This document shows, in pieces, positions 7,332 to 15,319 of a stretch of DNA of 21,110 nt. Position numbers and translations under genes: made by a program. Under the pieces are notes generated by a model. It was not told the origin of the DNA and made no database searches. It worked only from the letters and a program-made list of their open reading frames with translations. Origin of the DNA: Pseudomonadota bacterium (GTDB lineage: Bacteria; Pseudomonadota; Alphaproteobacteria; UBA9219; RGZA01); the NCBI GenBank assembly GCA_016195205.1, contig JACQAB010000054.1, forward strand, positions 1 to 21,110, in the 5' to 3' direction. Position 1 is the stretch's first letter. Each line of letters opens with the position of its first letter.

Positions 7332-7619
7332 GTGTTATTTGTCATTCGCGCCCTGGATGCTCTCGGCGCTTCCGCCAAGCGCCAGGAAGTTTACAAAGCC
7401 CATTTCACGCATCTGGATGGCGCGGAAGGGATGGGCGTCAAAATCATCATGTCCGGCCCGCTGGTGAGTGAGGACGATAAAAAACCGCTGGGTAGCCTGT
7501 TTATCGTGGATGCCAAAGACCGCGCCACGGCCGAGGCCTTCAACCGCGCCGATCCGTTTTTTAAACAAGGCGTGTGGAAGAAGGTGGATATCCACGCTTT
7601 TGATAAACGGCGGGGATAG
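7332..7619 (+). CDS. YciI-like protein
   Basis: This is a 95-residue member of the YCII-related alpha/beta barrel family (ferredoxin-like fold). Its members often act as small dimeric enzymes or accessory proteins of mostly unknown substrate. Features that match are the hydrophobic N-terminal strand LFVIRALD, the central H..H.LDG segment (YKAHFTHLDG), the GPL turn and the C-terminal pattern LGSLFIVDAKDRATAEAFNRADPFFKQGVW, which is the diagnostic part. The start is GTG at 7332, five bases after AAGGAG, which settles the choice. It stands alone on the plus strand and converges on the iminopeptidase gene with only three bases between stop codons. Confidence 0.88.
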   Translation: MLFVIRALDALGASAKRQEVYKAHFTHLDGAEGMGVKIIMSGPLVSEDDKKPLGSLFIVDAKDRATAEAFNRADPFFKQGVWKKVDIHAFDKRRG

Positions 7620-7622
7620 TTT

Positions 7623-8573
7623 TTAGCCCACAATATCCTTAAACCGTTCGGTCGCCTCGATCAGCCGGTCGCGGATGCTGGGTTCCAGCGCCGCATGACC
7701 GGCATCGGGGATGATGGCCAACTCAGCCTCGGGCCAAAGCCGGTGCAGCTTCCAGGCATTGGCCACCGGGCAGATCATGTCGTACCTGCCGTGTACAATC
7801 ACCGCCGGGATCGAGCGGATTTTGTCGATGTTGTCGGAAAGCGCGGTTTCCGGCTCAAACACATTGTTGCGGAAGTAATGCGCCTCAAGCCGCGCAATGC
7901 CGATGGCCCGCCGCCCGTCATCGCCCATGCCCTGGTCGGGATGCGGCAGCAGGGTGGAACAGGTGCTTTCATACCCGCTCCAGGCCGCGCAAGCGCGGCT
8001 GCGGATATCGGGATTCGGGTCATTCATCAGCTTGATATAGGCCTCGAGAAGGTTGTTTCGTTCTTCCGGCGGCACCACGCTGGCGAAGTTTTCCCAGGCA
8101 TCGGGGAAAATCACACGCAGGCCGTAAAGGAACCACTCAATTTCGTGATGCTCCAGCAGACAAATGCCGCGCAGGATCAGCCCCAGGCACTGCTGCGGAT
8201 GCGTTTGCGCATAGGCCAGCGCCAGCGTCGACCCCCACGAGCCGCCAAACAAATGCCAGCGCGAAATCTGCAGATGTTCGCGCAGCTTTTCCATGTCGGC
8301 GACCAGCAGCGCCGTGGTGTTGTTACGCGTTTCGCCATGCGGTTCCGACCGGCCCGCGCCGCGCTGATCGAACAGAATAATGTGCCAGCGTTTGGGATCG
8401 AAAAACCGGCGATGCACGGTTTGCGTGCCCGCGCCCGGGCCGCCATGCAAAAAAACCACCGGCACGCCTTGCGGGTTGCCGCTGGCTTCCCAGTAAAGCG
8501 TGTGGATGTCGTCAACCTTCAACCGGCCTGTTTGATAAGGTTCAAGAGGCGGGAAAAGGTCGCGGCGCTTCAT
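7623..8573 (-). CDS. pip: Proline iminopeptidase
   Basis: This alpha/beta-hydrolase enzyme (peptidase family S33) releases N-terminal proline from peptides in the cytoplasm. The 316-residue length is typical. The oxyanion-hole motif HGGPG is at 43-47, FDQRGAGRS at 68-76, the nucleophile elbow GGSWGS has Ser112, and the other triad members are Asp265 (HGRYDMICP) and His293 (DAGHAALEP). All catalytic residues are present. The ATG overlaps the stop codon of the glutamate dehydrogenase C-terminal half (ATGA), so the two are translationally coupled. That pairing is consistent with amino-acid catabolism, but this is inference. Confidence 0.95.
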   Translation of the reverse strand: MKRRDLFPPLEPYQTGRLKVDDIHTLYWEASGNPQGVPVVFLHGGPGAGTQTVHRRFFDPKRWHIILFDQRGAGRSEPHGETRNNTTALLVADMEKLREHLQISRWHLFGGSWGSTLALAYAQTHPQQCLGLILRGICLLEHHEIEWFLYGLRVIFPDAWENFASVVPPEERNNLLEAYIKLMNDPNPDIRSRACAAWSGYESTCSTLLPHPDQGMGDDGRRAIGIARLEAHYFRNNVFEPETALSDNIDKIRSIPAVIVHGRYDMICPVANAWKLHRLWPEAELAIIPDAGHAALEPSIRDRLIEATERFKDIVG

Positions 8574-10993
8574 CCGTTTTTAGTAAGGCTGTGAAGATGG
8601 CTTAAAGCCAGGGTGAGCATGGCAAGATCAATCCGGGGTGCGGCGGCCATTTCGGCAAGCAGGGCATCGTAACCGGAAACGCCCGCGCTTTCCTTGCTGA
8701 TCCACGCCTCGATGGTTGCAGTCAACGCCCCTTCATCCTTTGGCATTTTTTTGCCTTTGGCAAGCGCGGCGGCAAGAACAAGGCGGGAAAGATCGGCCTG
8801 AATACGGTAAAGCTCATCCACGATCTTGGCCACGGCTTCGCGTTGCCAGTGGTTTTCGGCGGCCATTTGTTTGGCTTCAGTGCGCAGCCACAGCAGCCGG
8901 AAGCGCTTTTCTACGGCGAAATAAAGCCCGGCGGTTTCCTCCAACCCGTGCGTGGCGCCGGCAATGCCGATGATTTCCGGCGCTAGGCCCAGCACCGGCA
9001 TCAGCAGGATGTCGTCGGCGACTCTTTCGGTAATACCGGCTTCCAGATAGTGCTTGCGCCGCTGCCGGCTGGTTTCACCCAGGATGGACAGATGGCCTTT
9101 TTCCAGCCATTCACGCAGGGCCACCACCGCTGCCCGGTGTTTTTCGGTGAGTTCAGCGGTGTTTTCCAGACGCGTATGGCTAAGGTACCACTCGGCGGTG
9201 CGTTCAATCATTTTACCGATGCGGATGAAAAGGTCGTTTTGCACTTCGGCCGGCACGGTGTTGTCCAGCTTTTCCACCGCCCGCCACAAGGGCCGCAACC
9301 CATACACATCGCGCGTCACCACATAGGCATTCACAATTTTGGGTACCGGTTTACCGGTTTTTTCTTTCATCATGATGGCAAAATGCAGCCCGCCACGGTT
9401 CACCAGGCTGTTGGTGGCGAAGGTGGCGATAATTTCGCGGCGCAGCCGGTGCTTGCGGATGAAAGCTTCGTAAGGTTCGTGCAGGGCCACCGGGAAATAG
9501 CGGAACAAATCGCCTTCCAGGCTGGGGTTTTCGGGCAGATCCGAGGCCAGCACCTCGTTATAAAGGGCGATTTTGGCATAGGCCATCAACACCGCCAATT
9601 CCGGCCGTGTCAACCCGCCCCCGGCGCGCAGCCGGTCTTGAATCTCTTCATCGTCGGGCAGGGCTTCCACGCCGCGATTCAAAAGCCCGGCGCGTTCCAG
9701 CTGGGTGATCAGCCGCGCGTGCAGGGGCAGCAATTCGCTGGCGCGCGATTGGGCCAGGCTCAGCGCCAGGGTTTGCAGGTAATTGTCGCGCAGAACGTGC
9801 TTGGCCACATCGTCGGTCATGCGCCCCAGAAGCTTGTTGCGTTCGGCGAGCGTCAACTGCTTCGCCTGCATCACATCATCCAGAAGGATTTTGATGTTCA
9901 CTTCATGGTCGGAAGTATCAACACCGGCGGAATTATCGATGGCATCGGTATTCAAACGTCCGCCGCGCCGGGCAAAGGCGATGCGCGCCCGCTGCGTCAT
10001 GCCGATATTGGCGCCTTCGCCGATAACCAAAGCGCGCAATTCTTCAGCATTGACGCGCACATGGTCATTGGTACGGTCACCGGCATCAGCCTGGCTCTCA
10101 TCTTCGGATTTAACAAAGGTGCCGATGCCGCCGAACCACAGCAATTCAATCTTGGCTTTAAGAATGGCGCGCACCAATACATCCGGCGAGACCTCTTCCT
10201 GGAGGATGCCGAAAACCTCGCGCGCCTGTTTGGAAATCTTGATGCTTTTGGCGTCGCGCAGATAAATGCCACCGCCCTTCGACAGGGTTTTTTTGTTGTA
10301 ATCGCTCCATTGGCTGGCGGGGAGGACGTAAAGCCGTTTGCGCTCGGCGAATGACCGTGCCGGATCAGGATCCGGATCGACAAAAATATGTTTGTGGTTG
10401 AAAGCAGCCAGCAGTTTGATTTTTTCTGAAAGCAGCATGGCGTTGCCGAACACGTCGCCCGACATGTCGCCCACGCCCACCACGGTGAACATTGTTCTTC
10501 CGATATTCTTGCCCATTTCACGGAAGTGGCGCTTCACTGCTTCCCAGCCGCCGCGCGCGGTGATGCCCATTTCCTTGTGGTCATAGCCCGCCGAGCCGCC
10601 CAAGGCGAAGGCATCGCCCAGCCAGAAGCCGTATTCCAGCGACAGGGCGTTGGCGATGTCGGAAAACTTGGCCGTGCCCTTGTCGGCGGCCACCACCAGA
10701 TAGGGGTCGTCACCGTCATGGCGCACCACCTGGGGAGGCGGCACGATTTTCTCGCCCTTGCGGTTGTCGGTAATGTCCAGCATGCCGCGGATCAGCGTTT
10801 GGTAGCAGAAAACCCCGTCTTCTTTCTGCGGGGCGCTCAGGCCCTTCACCACGAAACCACCCTTTGATCCTACCGGCACAATCACGGTGTTTTTCACCAT
10901 TTGTGCCTTCATCAGGCTGAGGATTTCGGTGCGGAAATCCTCGCGCCGGTCCGACCAGCGAATGCCGCCACGCGCCACCTTGCCGCCGCGCAT
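8570..10993 (-). CDS. NAD-glutamate dehydrogenase, C-terminal half with the catalytic domain (second frame of a split gene)
   Basis: This frame carries the catalytic part of a large bacterial NAD-specific glutamate dehydrogenase (GDH180 type), which oxidatively deaminates glutamate to 2-oxoglutarate and ammonia. Its first residues (RGGKVARGGIRWSDRREDFRTE) are the start of the conserved catalytic domain. It continues with KAQMVKN, PVGSKGGFV (catalytic-lysine loop, about 40-48), the NAD-binding VVGVGDMSGDVFGN (about 171-184), FGGIGTFVK, GEGANIGMTQ and a long helical C-terminal region. The combined size with the upstream frame is about 1610 residues, the normal length for the family. Translation could restart at the ATG at 10993, because GGAAGGA lies five bases upstream. 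Whether this is an independent subunit, a broken gene or a sequence error cannot be decided here. Confidence 0.9.
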   Translation of the reverse strand: MRGGKVARGGIRWSDRREDFRTEILSLMKAQMVKNTVIVPVGSKGGFVVKGLSAPQKEDGVFCYQTLIRGMLDITDNRKGEKIVPPPQVVRHDGDDPYLVVAADKGTAKFSDIANALSLEYGFWLGDAFALGGSAGYDHKEMGITARGGWEAVKRHFREMGKNIGRTMFTVVGVGDMSGDVFGNAMLLSEKIKLLAAFNHKHIFVDPDPDPARSFAERKRLYVLPASQWSDYNKKTLSKGGGIYLRDAKSIKISKQAREVFGILQEEVSPDVLVRAILKAKIELLWFGGIGTFVKSEDESQADAGDRTNDHVRVNAEELRALVIGEGANIGMTQRARIAFARRGGRLNTDAIDNSAGVDTSDHEVNIKILLDDVMQAKQLTLAERNKLLGRMTDDVAKHVLRDNYLQTLALSLAQSRASELLPLHARLITQLERAGLLNRGVEALPDDEEIQDRLRAGGGLTRPELAVLMAYAKIALYNEVLASDLPENPSLEGDLFRYFPVALHEPYEAFIRKHRLRREIIATFATNSLVNRGGLHFAIMMKEKTGKPVPKIVNAYVVTRDVYGLRPLWRAVEKLDNTVPAEVQNDLFIRIGKMIERTAEWYLSHTRLENTAELTEKHRAAVVALREWLEKGHLSILGETSRQRRKHYLEAGITERVADDILLMPVLGLAPEIIGIAGATHGLEETAGLYFAVEKRFRLLWLRTEAKQMAAENHWQREAVAKIVDELYRIQADLSRLVLAAALAKGKKMPKDEGALTATIEAWISKESAGVSGYDALLAEMAAAPRIDLAMLTLALSHLHSLTKNG

Positions 10994-13410
10994 ATGAATC
11001 CTTCCATGCGTGGACTGTAGACAAAAATTTCTACCATCGGGCGGGGCAGGGGCAGATCGTCCAGCTTGCGGCTGTCGAGTTTGAAGGAAAGATAGGGTTT
11101 GAAGCCCTCCTTATTTTTCTGGAAGTAATTGGTGCGCAGGATGTTCTGCACGACATTCATGTAACGGCTTAAAATAATGTCATGCTCGGCGCGCTGCACG
11201 CCGTTCAGATATTCCTTGAATTCATTTTCAAGTTCTTTGGTTTTTTTAGCGCGCGTTTTTTCCTTCAAGGCAGGGTCGTGGCGCGTTTTGAACAATTCGA
11301 CCATCAGCCATGCCGCGCGCGGATGCGCCGCGAAGGTGGCTATTCTTAAAGTTTCGCTGTAAGAAACCCCGGCCTGGCGCAGATATTTGCTTAATGCCCG
11401 CAAAATCACCACTTCACGCCATGACAGGTTGGCCAGAAGAATAAGCTGGTTTGAGGGGTCACTTTCAATTTCGCCGCTCCAGGCGCGCAAAAGCCCTTCC
11501 TCGAATTTGGGCTTGACGCGCGTCAGATCAAAATCCGCCACCGCCACTTGGGGTAGGCGCGCATGGCAATCCTGAATCCATACGCTGGCTTTCGATTCCG
11601 TGGGGTGGATCTGGTAGGGGCCCATCACGGCATCTGCCTCTAGGCCCATATGCCGCATCACCGAAAGAATGCGTGACAACAGAAGCGGGCTGTCCTTGCT
11701 GAACCATTTAAGGCGGATTTCACCCGGCGCGGTGTTATCCGGGCGGTAAAGATTGACTTCAATCTGTCCGCTTTTCAGCACGTCTTCGGCGAAGGCGATG
11801 TCGCTCATCGCCTGTTCAGGTGAAATGCTGTCGCGATAGGCGTCGGGGAAGGCCGCGGCATAGCGCCGTGAAAGCTTCAACCCCTGGTTTTCACCAAAAG
11901 CGGTGACCAGATTGTCTTGCAGCTTCTTGCCCCAATCACGCCCGGTTTCTTGCAGAAGGCGTTCCAGCGCGGCTTTGTCATAGGGCGGAATGTGACCATC
12001 GCGCGTGCGCACCACGACGAAAATTTGCGCCAGCGGATCATCGGTGATTTTCACGTTGAAATCGGTGGAAATGCCGTTGAAGGCCTGGCACAGGATTTCC
12101 TGAAATTTCTGGCGCAGTTTGGTGTGGTATTGATCGCGCGGCGTGAAAATCAGGCAGCTAACAAAGCGTCCGAAAGGATCGTCGCGCGTGAAAAGGGCCA
12201 GGTGCTGCCGTTGCTGTAGGTCAACAATGGCCATGGCCGTTGCATAAAGCTCCTCCGCCGAAATCTGGAAAAGCTCATCGCGCGGATACACATTAAGAAG
12301 GTGGGCCAGCATTTTGCCATCATGGCTTCGCGGATCGAACCCTGCTTTATCCAGGACATAGGCGATTTTGCTGCGGACCAGCGGGATTTCCTTGGCCATT
12401 TCCGAATAAGTGGACGAGGTGAACAGGCCTACGAAAAGCCGCTCACCTATCAGCCGGCCTTTTTTTTCGAAACGCTTGATTAAAATCGCATCCATGGGCG
12501 AGTTCCGGTGCACCATCGACGGGCAATGGGTTTTGGTCACCAGCACCAGTTGCTTGCGTTCCAGGAACTGGTGCATGGTGGAGGGCTGGTTGCCTTCCAC
12601 GGCGTCGGTGCGGAACATGACTGAAATAGGATCACGCAGGATGCCCAGGGAAAACTGGTTCTGGCGTTCCAGTCGCCGCTTCTTGCCGCTGCCGATCACG
12701 TGGTAATCGCGCGTGCCCAAAAAGGTGAAATGGTCGAATTCCAGCCAGGCCAGGAAGTTGGCCGCTTCTTCGCGTTCGCCCGGCGGCAGGCCGGCCACGT
12801 CGTTACGCGGCAACTCGCTGAGGGTTTCAAGCGTTTTGCGGCGCATGGCCTGCCAATCGGTGACGGCCAGGCGGACCTGGCGCAGGGTGTTTTCCAGATT
12901 GTGGGTGATCTCTTTCAGCTTCGCGCTTTCGGGCGTTTCGTCGATCTCAAGATACATCCAAGATTCAGACAGGCGCTCGGGCTCGCGCTTCTGCGAAAAT
13001 TTCTGGCATTGCCCCTGGGCGTCGCGCGCGATGGAAATAATGGGATGAAGAATAAGGTGAATGGCCAATCCCATGCGGCTGAGTTCCCCGGTAATGGAAT
13101 CCACCAGGAACGGCATGTCGTCGTTGGCGAGCAGGATCACCGTATGGCGGCTGACATAACCGTCTTTTTTAAGCGTGGGATTGAAGATTCGCAGCTTGAC
13201 CTTGCCGGGCGCGCGCGTTTGCGCAAAAGCCCAGAAGCTTCCGGCAAGGGCTTGCAGGTCTTGCTCGGGAAGGCGGCGGCGGTCGTCCTCGGGAATATGG
13301 CGGGAGAAAATCTTTTTGATTTCCCGTACTTCCGCTTCATTGCTGTTCGAGGCGCGGGGTGAGGAAGTCTTGGCAGCGCGGATTTTTTTCGATTTTCGGG
13401 ATGCAGACAC
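10912..13410 (-). CDS. NAD-glutamate dehydrogenase, N-terminal half (first frame of a split gene)
   Basis: This frame holds the roughly 800-residue N-terminal region of the large NAD-glutamate dehydrogenase, which includes ACT-like regulatory segments in family members. Recognisable stretches are the early LANDDMPFLVDSITGEL, WLEFDHFTFLG, the TSSTYSE region, VYPRDELFQI, the FGENQGLKL segment, then VEIFVYSPRMEG. After MEGF (about codon 803) the reading leaves the family sequence, and about 28 residues of out-of-frame translation follow to a stop at 10912. The start is a GTG at 13410 with no good ribosome site, but no later start keeps the conserved N-terminus. The gene diverges from the RidA-family gene. 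Confidence 0.88.
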   Translation of the reverse strand: MSASRKSKKIRAAKTSSPRASNSNEAEVREIKKIFSRHIPEDDRRRLPEQDLQALAGSFWAFAQTRAPGKVKLRIFNPTLKKDGYVSRHTVILLANDDMPFLVDSITGELSRMGLAIHLILHPIISIARDAQGQCQKFSQKREPERLSESWMYLEIDETPESAKLKEITHNLENTLRQVRLAVTDWQAMRRKTLETLSELPRNDVAGLPPGEREEAANFLAWLEFDHFTFLGTRDYHVIGSGKKRRLERQNQFSLGILRDPISVMFRTDAVEGNQPSTMHQFLERKQLVLVTKTHCPSMVHRNSPMDAILIKRFEKKGRLIGERLFVGLFTSSTYSEMAKEIPLVRSKIAYVLDKAGFDPRSHDGKMLAHLLNVYPRDELFQISAEELYATAMAIVDLQQRQHLALFTRDDPFGRFVSCLIFTPRDQYHTKLRQKFQEILCQAFNGISTDFNVKITDDPLAQIFVVVRTRDGHIPPYDKAALERLLQETGRDWGKKLQDNLVTAFGENQGLKLSRRYAAAFPDAYRDSISPEQAMSDIAFAEDVLKSGQIEVNLYRPDNTAPGEIRLKWFSKDSPLLLSRILSVMRHMGLEADAVMGPYQIHPTESKASVWIQDCHARLPQVAVADFDLTRVKPKFEEGLLRAWSGEIESDPSNQLILLANLSWREVVILRALSKYLRQAGVSYSETLRIATFAAHPRAAWLMVELFKTRHDPALKEKTRAKKTKELENEFKEYLNGVQRAEHDIILSRYMNVVQNILRTNYFQKNKEGFKPYLSFKLDSRKLDDLPLPRPMVEIFVYSPRMEGFICAAARWRVAAFAGRTGARISAPKSSA
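10994..11005 (-). other. Frameshift site in the glutamate dehydrogenase gene, doubling as a ribosome binding site
   Basis: The minus strand reads ATGGAAGGATTCATATGCGC. The family expects MEGFHMRGG or similar, which needs one extra base (TTCCAT instead of TTCAT). A one-base deletion at about 10994-11000 is therefore the simplest explanation. The GGAAGGA at 11005-10999 is five bases from the ATG that opens the second frame, so reinitiation is physically plausible. Confidence 0.75.
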
Positions 13411-13461
13411 GGAACAGGCTCTATAAGGGGAAAAGGCCGCCAGAGAATGACAAGACTAATC

Positions 13462-13490
13462 TTAAACCTCAAGCCTTTTGCAGTTAGAAT
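13462..13490 (+). promoter_or_regulatory. Possible promoter of the RidA-family gene
   Basis: TTAAAC (13462-13467) and TAGAAT (13485-13490) are separated by 17 bases. The -10 matches the sigma-70 consensus at five of six positions, but the -35 is poor. It lies about 50 bases before the start at 13541. Confidence 0.3.
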
Positions 13491-13540
13491 AGGGTATCCA
13501 AAATGGCGCAAAGCCACCCCTTCAGCGAGGAGCCACAAGA

Positions 13541-13999
13541 ATGTCACTCATCCGGGAACGCCTTCGCAAGGCTGGCATTGAGTTGCCCACAGCGCCTGCG
13601 CCCATCGCCGCTTATGTTGCAACGCAAAGAGCGGGCAATCTTCTTTTCGTCTCCGGCCAGTTGCCGCGCCAGGGAGAAAAACTTTTGCATGAAGGGCTAG
13701 TCGGCCGCGAGGTGTCGCTGGAACAGGCGGTGGCCTGCGCGCGGCTTTGTGGCGTCAACATTCTGGCGCAGGTCGAGGCCGCCTGCGGGCTGGATGCCGT
13801 GAAGCAATGCGTGAAGCTGACTGGCTTCGTGGCCTGCGTGCCCGAATTTTCCAAACAGCCGCTGGTCATCAACGGCGCATCGGAACTGATGATCGAGGGC
13901 CTGGGCGAAGCCGGGCGCCACAGCCGCAGCGCCGTGGGGGTAACCGCGCTTCCTGCGATGGCACCGGTAGAGATTGAGGCTATCTTTGCCGTATCTTAA
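13541..13999 (+). CDS. RidA family protein (YjgF/YER057c/UK114)
   Basis: This is a 152-residue trimeric-type RidA-family protein. The founding members hydrolyse reactive enamine/imine intermediates such as 2-aminoacrylate, but this longer subfamily is not well characterised, so the substrate is not assigned. Diagnostic stretches are NLLFVSGQLPR (about 33-43), the ILAQVEAACG.LDAVKQCVKLTGFV segment (about 77-102), and GRHSRSAVGVTALPAMAPVEIEAIF at the C-terminus. GAGGAG at 13527-13532 sits eight bases before the ATG. A large hairpin follows 9 bases after the stop codon. Confidence 0.92.
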   Translation: MSLIRERLRKAGIELPTAPAPIAAYVATQRAGNLLFVSGQLPRQGEKLLHEGLVGREVSLEQAVACARLCGVNILAQVEAACGLDAVKQCVKLTGFVACVPEFSKQPLVINGASELMIEGLGEAGRHSRSAVGVTALPAMAPVEIEAIFAVS

Positions 14000-14008
14000 G
14001 GAATTAGA

Positions 14009-14089
14009 AGTAGTGAGTAATGAGTAGTGAGTAATGAAAAGAGAATGCTATTCTTACTGCTCACTACTCACTACTCATTACTCACTACT
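14009..14089. repeat. Near-perfect 29-bp inverted repeat assembled from short GAGTAGT/GAGTAAT units
   Basis: The left arm 14009-14037 is two copies of a 14-mer (GTAGTGAGTAATGA, with one extra A in front). The right arm 14061-14089 is its reverse complement with one mismatch (T to C at the fourth position). The 23-base loop has a further 5-bp stem (AGAAT/ATTCT). More ACTACT/CACTACT units continue past the right arm to about 14104, only a few bases before the next start codon. As RNA this would be a very stable hairpin between the RidA-family and EAL-like genes. It could terminate or stabilise transcripts, or be a mobile-repeat relic. There is no T tract, so it is not a standard terminator. Confidence 0.9.
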
Positions 14090-14110
14090 CACTACTAACT
14101 ACTCGTCTCC

Positions 14111-15319
14111 ATGGTCACGGTCACTTATCACTCCGGCAGCAATGCCCTCATGATCGCCGAGCAGGATTTTATTCTGCTTCTGCGCCGGCTGAACCGGGCG
14201 AATACGCCGCAAACCGTCATTAATCTTATCCGCAATCTTGCTGACTATGACAGCGAGAACGATCCCATCGCCACCCAGGTTAAAGCCGCCATCGCCAAAT
14301 ATTCCGGCGAGATGCATGTGATGGGTAACGGTGATATTTTCCTTGTCTTGCCGCCTATGGAAAATGCCGAGACGCAACGCTTGCGTGGCACCGCGATGGC
14401 CATGGTCTTTCCTCATGGATCATCGACCGAAGCTCAGGATAAAGCGGCCGTCGTCTATCGTTTACCACAAGAATACATGCCGTTGCGCGAACGGGCGAAC
14501 ACCTATGTTGAACTGGCCCGCGCGGTTGAAGTGATGGGCCCGGTGCGCCAGGCCGAAGAAGCGCTGCAGGCCGAAGATGTGCGCGGGCCGCTCACCGCCT
14601 GGAGCCTGAGTCAGGTCGAAAAGCTTCTGGACAGCATCGATATCAAGCGTTATGTGCGCACCCAGCCGGTTTATAAGCAGGTGGCGCGTGGCGTATGGGA
14701 GAAAAGCTTCATCGATTTCTATATCAGTATCAGCGATCTGCAGCGCGAACGCTTTCCGCGCCTGGTGCTGAATACGCCCGAGCGCCTGTTTCTTGATTTG
14801 TGCTGCACGCTGGACCGCAAGCTGTTTCAGGAACTCAGCTATACCACCGATAACTGGAAGGGCAAGCGCATCAGCATCAACATGGCGGCGGAAACCGTGC
14901 TGTCGTCGGTGTTCGCGCAATTCTGCCACGTTCTACCCAAAGACCGCCGTCCCAACGTGGGCTTCGACATTCACAAATCCGACCTGTTCCTCAACTTCAC
15001 CACCACACGCAACGCCATTTCGGTACTGAAAGAAGAAAACTTTCTGGTGGGCATTGACGGCATCACGCCATCGTCGCTGCCTTACATCAATTTTGACCGT
15101 TTCACGGTGGATTATTACAAGGTGAAAGTAACCCGCGAAAAACTGGAAGAGTTGAAAGAACCGCTTGCCATGCGCGCGTTGGAAGCGCTGGATCGCGGCA
15201 AGATCATTTTCAACCAGTGTGATTCGGAAGAAGCCTTGCGCTTTGGCCAGAATCTGGGCGTGACGCAATATCAGGGCTGGTTGATTGATGACGTGGCGAA
15301 TACAATCGCGCACGGATGA
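14111..15319 (+). CDS. Degenerate EAL-like protein, probably catalytically inactive
   Basis: I do not recognise a named family for the whole 402-residue protein, but the C-terminal half (about 180-395) lines up by eye with the EAL c-di-GMP phosphodiesterase fold. TQPVYKQV (185-192) resembles the opening YQPIVD. ISINMAA (254-260) matches the conserved N..S strand. VGIDGITPSSLPYINFDRFTVDYYKVKV (313-340) matches the DDFGTGYSSL...DYIKID region. LGVTQYQGWLIDD (382-394) matches the QG end. The metal and catalytic residues are mostly gone: no EAL triplet, DDFG reads DGIT, and the AEGVET position reads FNQCDS (367-372). Such proteins can bind c-di-GMP or act by protein contact. GDIFLVLPP (74-82) in the N-terminal part faintly resembles a GGDEF strand. 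There is no clear ribosome site at 14111. The stop overlaps the TauE/SafE start. Confidence 0.65.
   Translation: MVTVTYHSGSNALMIAEQDFILLLRRLNRANTPQTVINLIRNLADYDSENDPIATQVKAAIAKYSGEMHVMGNGDIFLVLPPMENAETQRLRGTAMAMVFPHGSSTEAQDKAAVVYRLPQEYMPLRERANTYVELARAVEVMGPVRQAEEALQAEDVRGPLTAWSLSQVEKLLDSIDIKRYVRTQPVYKQVARGVWEKSFIDFYISISDLQRERFPRLVLNTPERLFLDLCCTLDRKLFQELSYTTDNWKGKRISINMAAETVLSSVFAQFCHVLPKDRRPNVGFDIHKSDLFLNFTTTRNAISVLKEENFLVGIDGITPSSLPYINFDRFTVDYYKVKVTREKLEELKEPLAMRALEALDRGKIIFNQCDSEEALRFGQNLGVTQYQGWLIDDVANTIAHG

Noticed and set aside
9050..10354. Open frame of 434 codons on the plus strand across the glutamate dehydrogenase gene
   Set aside because: It is antisense to a strongly conserved catalytic domain, has no recognisable domain, and long antisense frames are expected from the codon bias of GC-rich genes.
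10912..10993. Programmed ribosomal frameshift joining the two glutamate dehydrogenase frames
   Set aside because: No slippery heptamer (such as A AAA AAG) or downstream pseudoknot is seen, and this family is not known for recoding. A base deletion or reinitiation explains it more simply.
14009..14104. CRISPR array
   Set aside because: The repeats are 7-14 bases, contiguous, with no unique spacers, and they form one inverted repeat. No cas genes are nearby.
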